Shown here: one piece after another, positions 11,299 through 25,800 of the stretch
Layout of the letters: the number at the start of each line of letters is the position of its first letter
How positions within the stretch are numbered: the stretch's first letter is position 1
Assembly (NCBI RefSeq): GCF_000003815.2
Contig: NC_049994.1
Coordinates: 11,393,905-11,457,904, forward strand
Direction of reading: 5' to 3'
Source of the DNA: Branchiostoma floridae
Taxonomy: Eukaryota > Chordata > Leptocardii > Amphioxiformes > Branchiostomatidae
DNA: 64,000 nucleotides
Position numbers and translations under genes: made by a program
Notes under the pieces: generated by a model
What the model saw: only the letters and a program-made list of their open reading frames with translations
What the model was told of the DNA's origin: nothing
Database searches by the model: none

Positions 11299-13887
11299 AG
11301 CATGGAACGGTCACTCAAAAGGAGTCAAACAACAGTTCTGACTGTCTGGGACGTCTTTTCGAAGAGTTTGGGAGTCGCTTCGCTTCCTGATAGTTGGACG
11401 TTCCCCACAGCGATTTCGAGAAGTCACTGAGAGCAAAGGTCACAGACGATGACCTTTGAACTCTGAGACATAAAGTCTCTAAATTACAGTTGGTCCGTCG
11501 AAAATACGTTGTCATGATGACATGGTTACAAAACATCGCCATTTTTATCCCCGGTATAATTCAATCGTTATTTTTTCGGCGCTTTGCGACACAGAACAAA
11601 ATGGCATCGAATACGACCAGCACGTCTTGCCCGCTGGCGGTACAAGCGGGAACTGCAGTCGATTAATATTAGTCAGAATATAGAACAGGGTTCCTACAGG
11701 ATACTTATGGAGTTGTCAAGAACATGTACATCATGTAGAGAGTTTACCAGACAAAAAGACACGTCGGTCGTCGTGAAGCGAGTCACATCATGCCTTCTTT
11801 GCCTATTAGTAAGCTAGAGCACATTCTTTCAATCTTTTACAGTGAAGTGTCATATGCCTGGCAAAAACAACAGCTTCCAATTAATGATCCTCGCCTTAAT
11901 AATATACGATGTAGAAACGTAAGTTAATCCTAACAATGCAACCAATCATGTGCACGTGTTGCAAGATTTTCCACCTTAAATCGTCTTGATAGATTTTCAT
12001 AATTCCAAAGTTCTCGATTGTAGATTTTTTATTAATCATGATAATCACTTTCTTTTCTTGTTTTCACCAACAAAACGACACACGAGAATAAAATCTTCAT
12101 CTTTCATACAAATGTGCAAAAATTATATTCTATGATATGATACCGAATCCCAGCAAGCTTATCATCGACATAGTACACCAATGCTAGACTTATATTAAAC
12201 TCTCTCTATGAAATCTCTTCAGAATATAAGCTACAGGATTATAAAAAGCAACAATATTCACACACCTCCATTAACATTTAATGACGTTGACGATGATCAT
12301 AAGCATCCATAGGTAAACATGATATTCTCTTCTGGACATTTATTGTTTATGAAGACATTTTGAAATGTATACGTCTTTGCTCGACCGGGTAAAAGTGACC
12401 TCGCAACTGAAGATACTCTTTCACTAGTCATTATAACAGGGAAATTCCCCTAGTTTTTTCGTCAACTTCAATGAACAATGGATCGCGGCTTAACGTCCCG
12501 TTCTGAGCATTGCAACCCTTTCCAGTAGCGTCTTGACGTCTTTACAAAATCTTCACATACTTCACTCAGTGTTAGATATAAATGTAAGTTAATTTACACA
12601 GGACCCGCGTGAAGCGTCGTCCTTACATTAACCCGTAACGTTGGGTAAAAGTATCACCAAGTATAGCGTTCGTAGTATTCGCCATATGGTATATCCTTTG
12701 TCATCATCAAAATACCAGATGCATAGTTCGGTGTGATATGTTCTATAGGAGCAGTACTTACGCAAGGTGTTCTAATGTCAGCGACTCTACGTATACGTGG
12801 GTCTACGTATACGTCGCGTATATAAATGCATTTCAAATGCTATATAAATATATTTATATGTCGCAATTGTTACATGTATATACTAATCGGCAATCCATTG
12901 CAGTTTCTTTTCCGTTCAATCGATTTCCAATGCAGCACTAAAATATATCGTTACTGCAAAATTCCAAATTTCAAGCTTAAAAACGATGTGGATGGGGTGT
13001 CTTGACTAACTGGAAGAAGAAAAGACAGTTAAGCTGTTAGCGAGATAACGATCGTTTGAAAATTCATTGGCTTAATCTGTAGATTACGATTACAAATGGC
13101 TATCTGTCTTGTGGCTTGTCAGACCGTTTGGGTGATTGCAATACTACGCACACGTGTTTAATTTTGAACAGCCGAAAGTGACCCCAGGGCCCACGCCCTG
13201 TGGTTCTTCAAGGTAGGGAACACTTTCGGACAAACTGCCCCAGCAGTCGCCGCTGTCCCCCGCCAGCGAGCCGGGCGTGAAAAACACCGCACCGCCTTCG
13301 ATTTTACCATAATCGGACTAAATTGGCGCAGGCGCGTGGTGAATAATTCATGCTCCACACAGGCTTAGGCACCTGCGTGAGGGAGACATTATTAAAAGAG
13401 CCGTGTATCGAACCATGTAATAACCGGGAAAATATTTTGGCACCCGGCGAGGCGAAGCGTGGCTCCTGCGGCTCGAAAACGTGGCTTAATGCGCTGAGAC
13501 GTCCGCGTGTTTTGCAGAGATAGCCGTTCCGCTGATACTCCGACTTATTTTCGCCGCGCAGACGACACTTTTGCTATCAGCAGTGTTCTCCGTCAATTAG
13601 AAATACCTTATCTGTTCTGAAAAGGGCTACAAAATCTCATTTGGACGGCGGGAGATGACTAGGAGGCGAGGCCGTTGGGGGTTCGCTTATAGTCTGTCCG
13701 CGGGGCAAAGTCGGTGTTCTACCGACCAGATGGACGGGATGGTCCGGTGAAACCATGCCGCTTTCTCAGCTCCGAGGTTTCGGTCATTTCTGAGGGAGGC
13801 AGTGGCAGTGGGGTGACGGAGAGCGCGAGGGAAGGGCCCGGGTGAGCGCCGTACGCCAGGAGGCCGATGAACAAACAAGAGGATAAT
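11299..13887. other. Intergenic region between the divergent TRIM and Ig-SH3 genes
   Basis: TRIM starts leftward at 11298 and the Ig-SH3 gene starts rightward at 13888, so both promoters should lie in this 2.6 kb. The last ~700 bp (13180-13887) is much more GC-rich than the preceding AT-rich stretch and probably holds the Ig-SH3 promoter and 5' UTR. A palindromic cluster CTACGTATACG occurs twice near 12785-12815, next to TATATAAA at ~12820. No gene is evident. Confidence 0.4.
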
Positions 13888-16800
13888 ATGGCTCCGATGA
13901 CGAGGGTCTTGGGACTCGGCCTTCTTTGTGCCGCCATAGGAACAATTCCAGGTTAGTTTTACCTTTGATCTACTCCAGCCTGTCTGTCACTGTTTGTCTC
14001 CAAGCTTACATATGGTAGAAATTCGATTCCCGGTCTTTGTTGTTCTGTCGTCCCATATAAAAGGGTAACGCCTTGATTTCGAAAAGCATGTGACATCGCC
14101 ACATGTTTGTCGGTCACATTTTACGAAATCTAGAGAAAAAAATACTGCCACAGGACACGCAAACTCTCTAGACTCTACGGCGACCAGTGTCCTAGACGAC
14201 AAAGGTATTAGAAGACGAAAAAAAGGCAAAAATCTCAGTTCGTTGGTTGCACTGGAGGCAGGGAAGGGCTCGTCTCGAATCTAATTTCATTTGCGCTAAT
14301 CGCACACGGCTATAAAATGACTTAACATCCCTCAGCGATATCAAAGGTAACAACAAGCGACACCGTATGAATATTCTGATGTCGGGCGTCGATTTCTTTG
14401 TGTTTGTAGATTGCAATTACTTAAGGAAACAAGACAGGAAAAGTTGGGTTTGAAAATGTATCAATTTTCAATTAACATGCAAAATACGACTAATATATGT
14501 ACTTTTACTTATTGCTAAATGAATATTAATAATTTCACGACAGAACATATAGTAGTCACCAAGCTTCCTTAGAGTCTAACAATTCTATGACCGCTACATA
14601 TGAAAATGGTACACATATGTTTCGAAGAGACTTTTGATAACAGAAAAAACTCTTATCAGTTAGATCTTTCTTTCCATTTTTTTTCCAAATTTGTCACCTT
14701 TGTACCATTTGATATATTAAAAATTGACAAATATCAGCAAAATCGAATGCGTACGATTGACCTCGTCAAAATTGTTGGTTATATTCAAATTCTGATATTT
14801 TGCTTCGTTTGCTTTATGTGACCCCTAGGGATATGCATACAATAATAATGTCACGGGTATAAACATTAGCATATACCACTGTAATGTATTCATAATAACT
14901 CCTGGCATATTCCTTACCATCGTTAAATATTCCATATGTTTATATAGCAATGTTCGGTGTGATTGAGACCATGATATGTGCGTATTATGCATTTGTAAGT
15001 TCACAAATCATCTACGATTTTATCTCTCTGTCAACTTCTTTGCGACGAATAGTTAAAATATTCAGCTTTGTGTCTCACTGTTTATTGCGCTTTACATTGT
15101 TCTCATTTGACGGATTTTACCACTAGAAACAGAGTCTGACTTGTCCAAAATAGATGATTCTTGTTTTAATGGCTCTGCCCCCCCCCCCATGTATGCACAA
15201 ACAGATGTCTAACATCAACATTACCAGGGCTAATGTAATTGACACAAATTCCTCCCTTCAAAAGCTATTTTAGCACACATCAATCATTGTGTTAAGATTG
15301 TTGGCGAAGATATAGATTCTCTTAAAGCATAAGAACACTCACACGCGCTCTTTGAATCATGGTATCTTGACATTTGGGTTGAAAATCACAAAAAGAAGTC
15401 GGTGTGTGCATTAAACCCTATTTATCAATGTGAACGGGCGATTAAAAGCGCCAAACTGTAGTACTAGTAATACCAGTAACGGTGTATTTTTTTAAGGAAA
15501 AGTTTAATGTTCGGTATTTATTTATTTCAGATTACAGAATTTTAAAACATAATCTTTATTGGCAATTTCACACAACAACAAATCAATACCTTAGACATTA
15601 ACTTGAGTACAAATAATTAACATGAATTAGAAATAGCAAAAATGAATTTTTAGTGATCTAGTGTAAGATTTATGATACTATGATACGCAATTTCCCAAGT
15701 GTTTCAGCATTTTCTAATAATTCTGTACTATAATATATTCAACTTCATGATAATACTGAGGTAAGTCGTTCATCTAATTAAGTCACTGATTTTGAACGTA
15801 GCTGTTAACTATTCTTTTGAAAATGTACTTTTTTGCATTTAACAACTTTGCATTAAGTATGACAGGGCAATTTGCAGACCTACCTAGTATTGTAAATTTA
15901 GGTGGAACAAGATATTAACATGCATTTGGTTCTGCATAATATTAACATGCATATGGTTCTGTATCCAGTCTTCATATCCCCAACATGTTGTGTCCTGTAT
16001 TCAATATTCCGCTTTGTCCTAGAATTGGTGGAAGAAGCGGCCTATATTCCGTTTTTCACTCCCCGGCCCCTCAGAATTTTAATAGTGAGGAACAGAAAAG
16101 TAAAAATCAAAAATAGGCACAGGAGTTTCATCCTCGTTATTGAAAAGATATCAGACAAATTGTATAGATTGTAGACTTTGTTTTTTTCTGCTTACATGTA
16201 CGTTTTCCCCTCGAGCTCCCCCAGGGTTAGGCGGTTAGTGGCTCTTTTGATGTATTCCATCTATACCAATTTTCCTAAAATAGAGCGTTACTCACTCGTG
16301 AGTCGACATCAATGATCCTAGGACGAGGCCAGTCTCATGCATTACGGGGGTTCACGTCACCACGGTAGCACAACTGGTCACGGCCTTTCAGTTCAGGTCC
16401 TAGTTTCAATTAGATGATGAGTGAGAGAACCCGGTTCAAGTTCTGGAAAGGGCATCTCGGATGGGGCTGCGCTAGTCTTTCAGAACTGACGTAAAACAAA
16501 AGAGGTTCGAAGAGTTGACACGAGCACAAAAAAGGGGAGGGTTAGGGAACACCTCCCTTTAAAGATATACTCTGCTACTTAGGTACTACAATGGGAACGA
16601 CAACACATTGGAATCAATGGTTCTTAACATATACAAGCTTTGAAACACGCCATGGCTAACTAGCTATACCAGAAGGAATTGAAAGCAAGCTAGGCCTACA
16701 CAATTCACTGCACAAACGTTTCTGAGTAGGAGAGTATTTCGAAACAGGGCGGCTGATTATTTCTTGGTCCATTCCTCGCAGTTTTATTTGGATCGCTAAC

Positions 16801-19800
16801 GGAATAACCGAATGAGAGTGGCGTTTTCTGGGGTAACACACAAAATTATTGACAGATGGAAGTGACAAGACAAAAGTGGTGGAAATGAGCATTGGCCCCA
16901 GGCCTTAACAACTAAACGGTGTATTCTATACATTCAGAACGTTGCTAACTTTGTTGCATGATTAATGATTTGCAATAACTAAATAGGAATGGTTTATTGA
17001 TACAAAATTAAACATCTCTTGCAAAACATAAAACTGTATTGAAAGAGCTGCATTGCATTATCTGATTCCATGTTGCTGTGTACGGTAAACCTATTTTGCT
17101 TGCAGGCAATTATGCCATTATTGTCCTCTGAATGACAATCACACGAATATTTTTCTAGGTAATGTCATAATTACCAAACGTACCCCCCTGTACAACCCTC
17201 CCCCTTTCCCCGTACACAGACTTAACTCCGAATCCCCTGCGTGATCCCCCAAGTGAATTAACCTTTGAGTACCTGCTGATGGCAAATGGCATGGTATTAA
17301 CGAGCTTTCCTGTGGGGAGGGGGGCACGCTTTCATGTGCATATCTATAAGTCGGTGCAGTTTATGTACATTTTGGTGCATGTCGTGAAAAGCGAGCATAT
17401 CAATTAGAACTATGTTGTAGGATGGTGCGTTATATTTCTGTACATCAGTATCTGCTATTTATGTAAATAAACTTAGGAATATAGTGACAGCTGTGGTTGT
17501 ATGAACCAAAGATAAAAGTTCTATACGGTGTAAGGGGGCGGGGGCGGCTCTCCGGTTTCGTACTCGGAACACGAATAGATCTTCCTATCTTACATTACAA
17601 CTGTGACAGGAGTGTCTTTTTCTTTAATATTATTTATCAATCTATATCATATCTATGTTTTTTATGGTGATAATAATACCAGTACTGTTCCGAGGTATTC
17701 TTAGATATCAAATGATTTGATGGGACATTCGACGTGACGAATATTGAACACAAACTTGCCCTGCGCTGAGTTTTTATTTCGTTTTACCTGGCTGTAAGGA
17801 TAAGATTGAAAAGTTAAAAATAAGCACATGTAGGCTTTAGTATAAGAGCAGCCCAACATGTGAATGCTGACCACATGCCTTTCTCCGTTACATTTATATC
17901 TTGGGACAAGGATTTGAAACACTTAAAAACATGCAGTAGATGCTAAAAACAAACAATGAATTGTTTGAACATTTTGCTAACTCCCATCGTCCGGAGAAAG
18001 TATTGCATAAGCTAGTTGTTCCGACCTAATAACCATTGATTTGAAAAATGCAAAACTTAATGTTTTAAAAGTTATTAGAAGATGATTTTTCTTGATCAGA
18101 TGAAAACAATCATTTTCTAATTACTACAGATCATAAGAAGATATCGATTTGCGCAAAAGTGAGTTTGTAGCTTTCATCATTATGCACATGAAAAACATAG
18201 TTTCATTGCGGTGGAATATTCCAAATTGCTGTATTTTGCCATTAAAAAACAATATTATGGGCAATAAAACCTGAGGACGTCATCCATATGGCCCAAAGAT
18301 TATATTAAGAATTCTTTCATGCTCATCTAACAATATTCGTTACGGCTCCATTCTTTCTTAATTCATTAATTAGAAAAGATTGGAAGGTCAAAATGCAAAT
18401 TAAGCCAGGTGAAATACCTTAAGTACTCTATCGTTGTTTCATGTCGTTGTCAAATTGTTCAACCCACCTCGCTGTGATTAGATATCTTAATCTTAATCTT
18501 GTGTAAATCTTGTCTTAATCGTTTTTAAATCTTGTCTTACATGCTGAAAATTACTATCAGACCAGAGGAGACATATTTTCGACCACTTTACCAAGTTATC
18601 CATCAATCTGTGGAAGTGTACTGGAAGAGACGGACGACACAGAAAACTGGGTCGACATGATGGTAGCACTGCTCCGCTTACATCCCACTGGAGCCCCTTT
18701 TCAATCACGTCTGCTAAAAGCACTAATAACTGATGGCCCCCCAAATCTGAATCAGAAATGTGTCACACCTTGTCGTAAACTATCCTCTTTGCGTGGCAGG
18801 ATGGATTGGCTGGCGCCTATCTCTTACTCGCAGCTGTTGCAAAAGGGGCAGCCTCGTTGCAAACTCGTAAATTCCTCACAGCAATATCTGATACGTTTCC
18901 TTTCTCCCTCTACACTCCCATACACGTGTGACGACCAGATTATGAATACTTTATCACTCTAGTTTTGCAACTGCGTGAGGAAAAAAGTATTTAATCGAAC
19001 TATTCATAAATCGGTACCGATATGACGATGCGGGAACATGCATAGAATAGTGGGTTGAATGCAAATGAGAACACTTGCTTTCAGAAACATAAACGTCAGA
19101 ATTATTTTATTATATTTCATCAGTAAACAATTGTATGGAAGAGGAGCAGATCATGATGATATAGTATGCAAATGACTTGACTGGTTATATGAATGGTATG
19201 GTATTAAGGTCTCATTTTTTGACGTCGACAAAATTACATATTGATTCTATGTGTTCAAAAGATTACGCATAACGATTTTATCGATTTGAATATCTGATTT
19301 TATACTATAACCAGTGAAAAAGTCGTTTGTATGCTTATCTGTTTTCTGGGTTGCCGGCGAAGAAAATCCTGTTGCACGAGTTGAAGAAATCCCGTCCTAT
19401 ATAATAGCAAATAGGGTCTCTATTTTCAATTATTGTCTGATTGCAAATGGCATTTCATTTGCCCTTTGATTGCTTGTGATCTTCTTCTTTGTGGAACACG
19501 GAAACGGGGCTGGTCACAAAACTTCTATATAAGACTCTTATCGATCTGGTAGAGAATTACAACAATCGAGTCCAAGGAATTTCGTTTCCAGTAAAGGAAT
19601 AAAATGAGCAGAAAACTGCAAGGAGCTATCCATCTGGGAAGAAGGGAAAATGTGTAGGCTACGGAAAAGATGGAAGGGTGATATTAGAGAATGGACAGAC
19701 ATGACACCGAAAAAAAAAGTGAAGAAGAACAGAAAACCGAAAGGAGAAAACTGATGCAAAATCTTCTGTCCAAATGGTCAAATAGTTAGACTAAGCTTGG

Positions 19801-22800
19801 GCCATGTTGATTTGATTATATGGATGGCATACATTCGCGCGCGCTTCAATTTTCGCCCCCTCCCCCAAAACAGGGTTCTCAACCATACTGTTAATCATAC
19901 AAAGCAACTGCAAATGAGCAAAGATATGCCGTATAATGAAAAAAAAAAATATCGAAGAGCGTCTACTAATGTCTTAGAATGGCAAGGTCAATTCCAAGGT
20001 CATAGAAGAAGATACTATTGTTCGGTATACCATACTGTGTTTTTAGTCATTTAGTCAACCTTCCTGACCACTTACATTTCACAATGAACGCAATCTTTTT
20101 TTGACCAAACTTTTTATTCGCACGCTCGCATCAGTTTTGGGATTCCAGATGATGTCATCCATATAATCAAATCAACATGGCCTTAGATGGGATGAGATGA
20201 GACCAATAACATCATTAGTTAGACACGAATTAACTGTTTTTCCTTGAAGCAAAGAAGCAAGAGGCAAAGAACATAATGGGATGCCCAGCTCCTAATAGGC
20301 AATGAGTAACATGTTGCATTGTATAATGAGCACCTATAAAATAGGTCATTGCATATTTTAGTGCTTTGATCAATCTAGGTTGATGACATAACGTAACCTT
20401 AGAGTTCATCGATCTTTATGTTTTATGTAAGATTTGGATATACTTTGTGAATTAAGAAATTGTTGTCTCCAGATAATGATTTCATCTATATTCAATATTC
20501 GTTTATAGATTATTGTTTCTAATATAATGAAAACTGTTTTTCTCCGACAGCGAACAGAGTTCTCTCAATTATACCTGTTATTGTGGCTTTTTTTGTATTC
20601 CCAAGGGTCATATTCCAATTTATAGCAATTTCAAACAGTAATTTATGATTTTCCAGTCCACTTCTTCAAACAAACGCTTCGTTGGTGACCTTTGACCTTT
20701 GAGTATCACTACAAAGATGGCTGACCTTTTGCAATATTTTTTATCCCACCATCTTCGTTCAACTGTTCTGCAAAGTTCGGCTGTCCCAGATATCTAAATC
20801 AATAAAAAATTAAAATGTAATTTGTGACAAAAACATCTCAAAATTTCTATCAACAAACGAGGACTATGAATCTTTGTAGGTCATGAAAATTCTACAACAA
20901 TTACCGTGAATCCACTTCATTTGCATAGAAATTGGCTCATTTCATCATAACGACCGATGTCATATTCACCATTGAACACAATTATTCTCTATTCTGCTTC
21001 TCTTTTATTAGGCATGATAATATTGTAGGAAAGTAGGAAAATGTTTTATGTTCCGTGCTGATATCATATCATATTCTGCACAAGATTATTCGCTGAATTT
21101 TTCATGGATAGAGAAAACAGCTCATTTTCTAAAACTGCCAGTCGACATTGAGAGGATGCATATTCAGATAATATATTCCTGTCTAATTATAGGTTGTAAT
21201 GCCGCCGCCATCTTGAAATTGTAAGTCGCCTGCCATGTTAATTATTCGTCAAATTGCGAGCAGAAAACAACGAACAGTGAATGGTGACAATGCAGGTTTA
21301 ACAAAAAAACAAAACAGTTACAACTTGAATAGAAATGTTCATAACATTAACTTTTGAAAAATGACTGTTTTGGCCGGTTTATTCTGGTATACTTATTATA
21401 TAAAAGTCCCTTGAAATTCTCTCTTAAATGCCCACCTCGAGTTAAAATCTTATATGATGACTTTGGTTCTTCATAACAACAGTGTGACGAATAACAATGC
21501 CGTGATATATTTTTGCCTTTTTTTGTCCTTTTGTTACCAGAATCGTGCTTTATTTACGGCCACACTGCCTTTGTCATGCCACATAAATGACAACTTACCA
21601 AACTCTGGATGTTCTTTTGTTACAAATTGATTGATAGATGTAGAAAAATCGGCCAGGACTTTTTGTTTTGTTCGCTCGTTAATCAAATACCGTACTCCGT
21701 GTCGGGCACCACGTAAGCATTGGTTAACTGTGGCACCATTCCACCATTAGGCGCGAGCGTAACAAGACAAACGATTGTTTCTGACAGCTAATGCTGGTAA
21801 AACACGCTATATGAGGAATTACGTCGATTACTCATATAGACCTGTATGCATAGCAAAAACTTTAACACTTCATATTATAATTCATTTTCATACACAATAT
21901 ATGAATCACTCATTAATCAACAAGTTTTTGGTCAGTTACCAGGCGCTTCTCAAATGGCCCTTCATACGAATAATAGACTTATTTACGTTGAGTTTATTTC
22001 GTAAATCCCTTGAACATTTTCCCATTTACAATAGGTTTCCTTTCACGGTAGATTTTTTTATTCATCAGGGTGTTAAGAGATTAAAAAAAAACCGTATCCA
22101 GATACTCATTATATATAGATGAGCAAAAACTCATTTGCTGCAACTTCATTTCATTCCAATGTGTATCACAGTTTAATATGCGGTATTTCTATAGTTCATT
22201 TTCATTTTATATTATTAAAGATACACTCTACATAATTTTCATATTGATTTTCTTCGTATAAACCGTCTTACTTAACATATACACCAGTACGCATGTCTTT
22301 TCTCTTTATTCTCTTGTTAATCCTGATTCTAAGTAATGCACGTCTTTGGCGAGATTTTGAATAGGACTGTAATAGCTTCGTACTATTCTTAGACCGACCT
22401 TCGTGTTAGATGGGGGAGTAAATAGTTTGTATGTCTGTAAGGTTCATAGTGGGTATTAACAAGTTCCGTACCGCTAGGACTGACATCCAGTGTTAAATAT
22501 TGCCATAGTAATTTCCTTACAGATCTGTTGTCCATTGTTTATGTTAAGTTCCATACAGGACTGGTGTCCAGTGTTTATATATGTTAAAGTTCCATACAGG
22601 ACTGTTGTCCTGTGTTCATAATGCCATTGTAAGGTACATGCAAAAAATAGCATACCCCATACTGTTTTACTGCTTTGAGCTGGAACATATTTAGCGAATA
22701 CTTCGATTTTCCTTTCGATGTTGTTGTAATATTGTTCGGAAATTTTTTAAATCGAAGCAGTCCTTTTACATGTGGGTAGAATACATGAATATGTAAATAT

Positions 22801-25800
22801 GGTTTACTTTTGAATGTTGTTGGTTAGGTCTTCCGCGATTCGTATATGGAACCAATTGCAAACATCTTACTCCCGTTGCAGTAGATCAGTATTTCATCGA
22901 TATTTAATGAAGTAACGCCGTATGCAATCGTTACAAAAATGCGGTAACCGTCTATGAATAATGTTGCTTTCATAGCCAGAAACCCAATAACCTTACCATT
23001 ATGACTATGAGCTCTTTGCGAAAAGCAGTTCAAGTAAAGCGGCCAAATTCCCAGTAAAAGTGAGGTTTATTCCTTGAGGCTAGGGTAAAATGTAAAGTAC
23101 AAAGTGGCTTGCGAACGTTCTTGGAAGATGAAGTGAGATTTGAACAAAATGCCTGTGACAGCTGTGAGATTATCATCCTTAATGGCTTCTGCGCCGAAGA
23201 CAGCTGACGCTTCTATTGCCAAGGGATCAGCCGCAAATGTCAGGGGGATGAAGAGATCTAGGGACCGATCGTTACATATAGTGTTCTGGGGGTGATTGTG
23301 ATATGTACGTCTTTCCTACTGTAGCTGGCATTGTTGAAAACAATTGGATGTTTTTGTTTTTTGCAATTCTCCTCAAACGATTTAAGGGAAGACGCAAAAA
23401 CAGAATAATTGTATATTATATCATTCTCACTTTGTATTTGTAAGGGGCACTGCAAAAAAACTGGAATTTCTAGCTATAACAAGTTACATAATAAAAATTA
23501 CAGTCTCGTTAAAGCGTTATTTTTATACAAAAGTTTATCTATTTCTTGGTGTGAACCTTCCTTATTTCTACGTTCTAAAACAATGATAATACCTAACGTC
23601 CATCCTATTGTCAGATCACACTAGAGAATGTTGAAGCAAATAACGACTTGTAAATACTCATATTTTATTCTGAACATATCCGAATTAAATCGCTGTATAC
23701 GACCAACAAATGATATGTGTTTTTTTTTTGTCGCTCGCGTCTCACTCGCTGGGTATGAATCGCCTAATATCAGGAGACTACCTATTGTTAGCCATCTCTC
23801 GTATCCTAGCAACGCAGACCACTTTTACAAAGGCGATAACTCTCTGTCGATGATGCCGTAGGATCACGCCATGGAGAGGGGACTGGTACAATAGGCTTTG
23901 TTGATTGCCCATTTTTGTTCAATAGGGGCCAGGCAAAAGCAAGACTTCATTGCTTGCCATCACCATAGCTTTAACGCATGTAATGAATATGTATTATACT
24001 TGAATAATTTTGTATACTCTGTTCTAGATGTTACTGTTCTAAATGAATTACGATGTCGCTTGCATAAGCAGTTTTAGTTTGCATCAGTAGCATGTTCCAC
24101 ACATAGAGTAAAAGACGGAGGAATAAAAGCCAATGTGAGGAATTGAATTTTCCTTTGTGCAAAGTATTGAGAAAGTAAGGCATGGTAACTCGGTAAGAAA
24201 TGGCAGAGTGGCAAGGCTAGAAAACCTGAGATCGTGAGGTCAGGGTTTGATTCCCGCCATTCTCGACTAGAGGTCGGAACAGGCACTTTTCACGACTCCC
24301 TCGCTCTACCCATGTGTAGATATGGGTACCTGACTTTGTCTGTGGAGGTGAAAGTCGGTGGGAGGAGAGGGATGGGCTCCCCCCTCCAATACCGTGCCCT
24401 AGACACAGTGGATAACAACCCACTGCCCCAACGCCCCCCCCCCCCCCCCAAGGACTACCCTGACTTTTCTTATGATATGTTAGTGTGTGTGTATACCTGG
24501 AGTGTTGCATTCTTTGCACCTGTTTCAAGCTGTCTGAAAAATTACAACTTGGAGACATCAAGTGCCAACACCTTCAAGTGCTTGTACTCCATGTCGGGAC
24601 TTCTCCCTGTGGTAAATGAGCCACGTAACCGTCCTGACGTGCTGCAATCGCTCAACAACACCCACAGCTCCACAAGCTCAGTTGTTGAGACCTCAACTTA
24701 CCAATAAGGGAACGTTCAGTTACACCAAATTTTCTTCAAGCAATGACTTTTTCTTAAAGGTAAGGTACATACCTCCACATTTTCGACGGCGAGATCGAAA
24801 CTAGGTCATTCCATGAGCAAAATGGACTATGTATGTACCTTACCTTTAAAAACAGTCATAGCTTGAAGAAAATTTGGAGTAACCGTATTCATACGTGACT
24901 GATGAACCTGTTCAACGATAAGAGAACGTTCGCTTTCACGTACAACAGCGTAGTGATATTCACTAAAACTCTGCCCCTGTCTGACACTCATTCATTATTA
25001 ACGGCACCTTCTTTGTACCGCGCAAACCTAATATTTCAGACCTGGTCTATTGGCAGCGAATTTTACCCGGCTGTGCAAATTACAGCCGGAAATCAAGACC
25101 ATTCAAAGCGTCTTCAGGGTCAGCCAAGGCAGCTCGTTGTAATTACAAAGAAGATGAATGAACTAGCGCAGAGGTGTAATATGTCTGGCTTGTAGAAACA
25201 GGTTTCAGATCATAGGGGTTCTGCAGTTACGTGACCTTTGGGTCTCCTCTACCCCTTGTGCTATTTGTAAACATCGTTGTAGAGTGCTCGAGAGCTTGGA
25301 TAGAAAGCACTTTGGAACGTAAACAAAGTAAGGGGTATCGGGTGTTATTACTGATTGATATTGAGTGAGAAGAAATGTATACTGATAGTACAGAAAAAAG
25401 AAATGAATATCACAGGGTCAATGTTTTCGCACAAATAGCATATGGCGGCCACATTCTTCATTACTAGTATGGGGATATCATCGAAACGCAAAGAAATACA
25501 GATTTGGTAATAAACAAGAAACCACCCTCTGTTTACTTCTTTCTATTACTGAAAAAAGTCCAGATAAAACACACACACACAAAAACACTTAACAATACAC
25601 TGATATACACGGGATATTGTATCTTTTCTTAATTGGATCTTTTGCAAACTAAATATTTTGCGGCAGATAAAATTGAGAGTTAGAATTCAATATTTTCCCA
25701 CAGGAGAACAGGAATACTTGAACAACTGACTGAATACACAAAATATAGTATACCGATCAATAAATTCTGCATTTTTGTTTTTACACATCTTTGAACTTGT

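Noticed and set aside
24188..24260. Possible tRNA gene
   Set aside because: A and B boxes are present, but the sequence does not close into an acceptor stem and continues into a SINE body; the same holds for 36235-36312 on the minus strand.
24234..24707. 157-codon open frame
   Set aside because: It starts inside a tRNA-derived SINE and crosses a long C tract.
24902..25195. 97-codon plus-strand frame in intron 1 as an extra Ig-SH3 exon
   Set aside because: No Ig-like motif and no matching acceptor and phase-1 donor pair at its ends.
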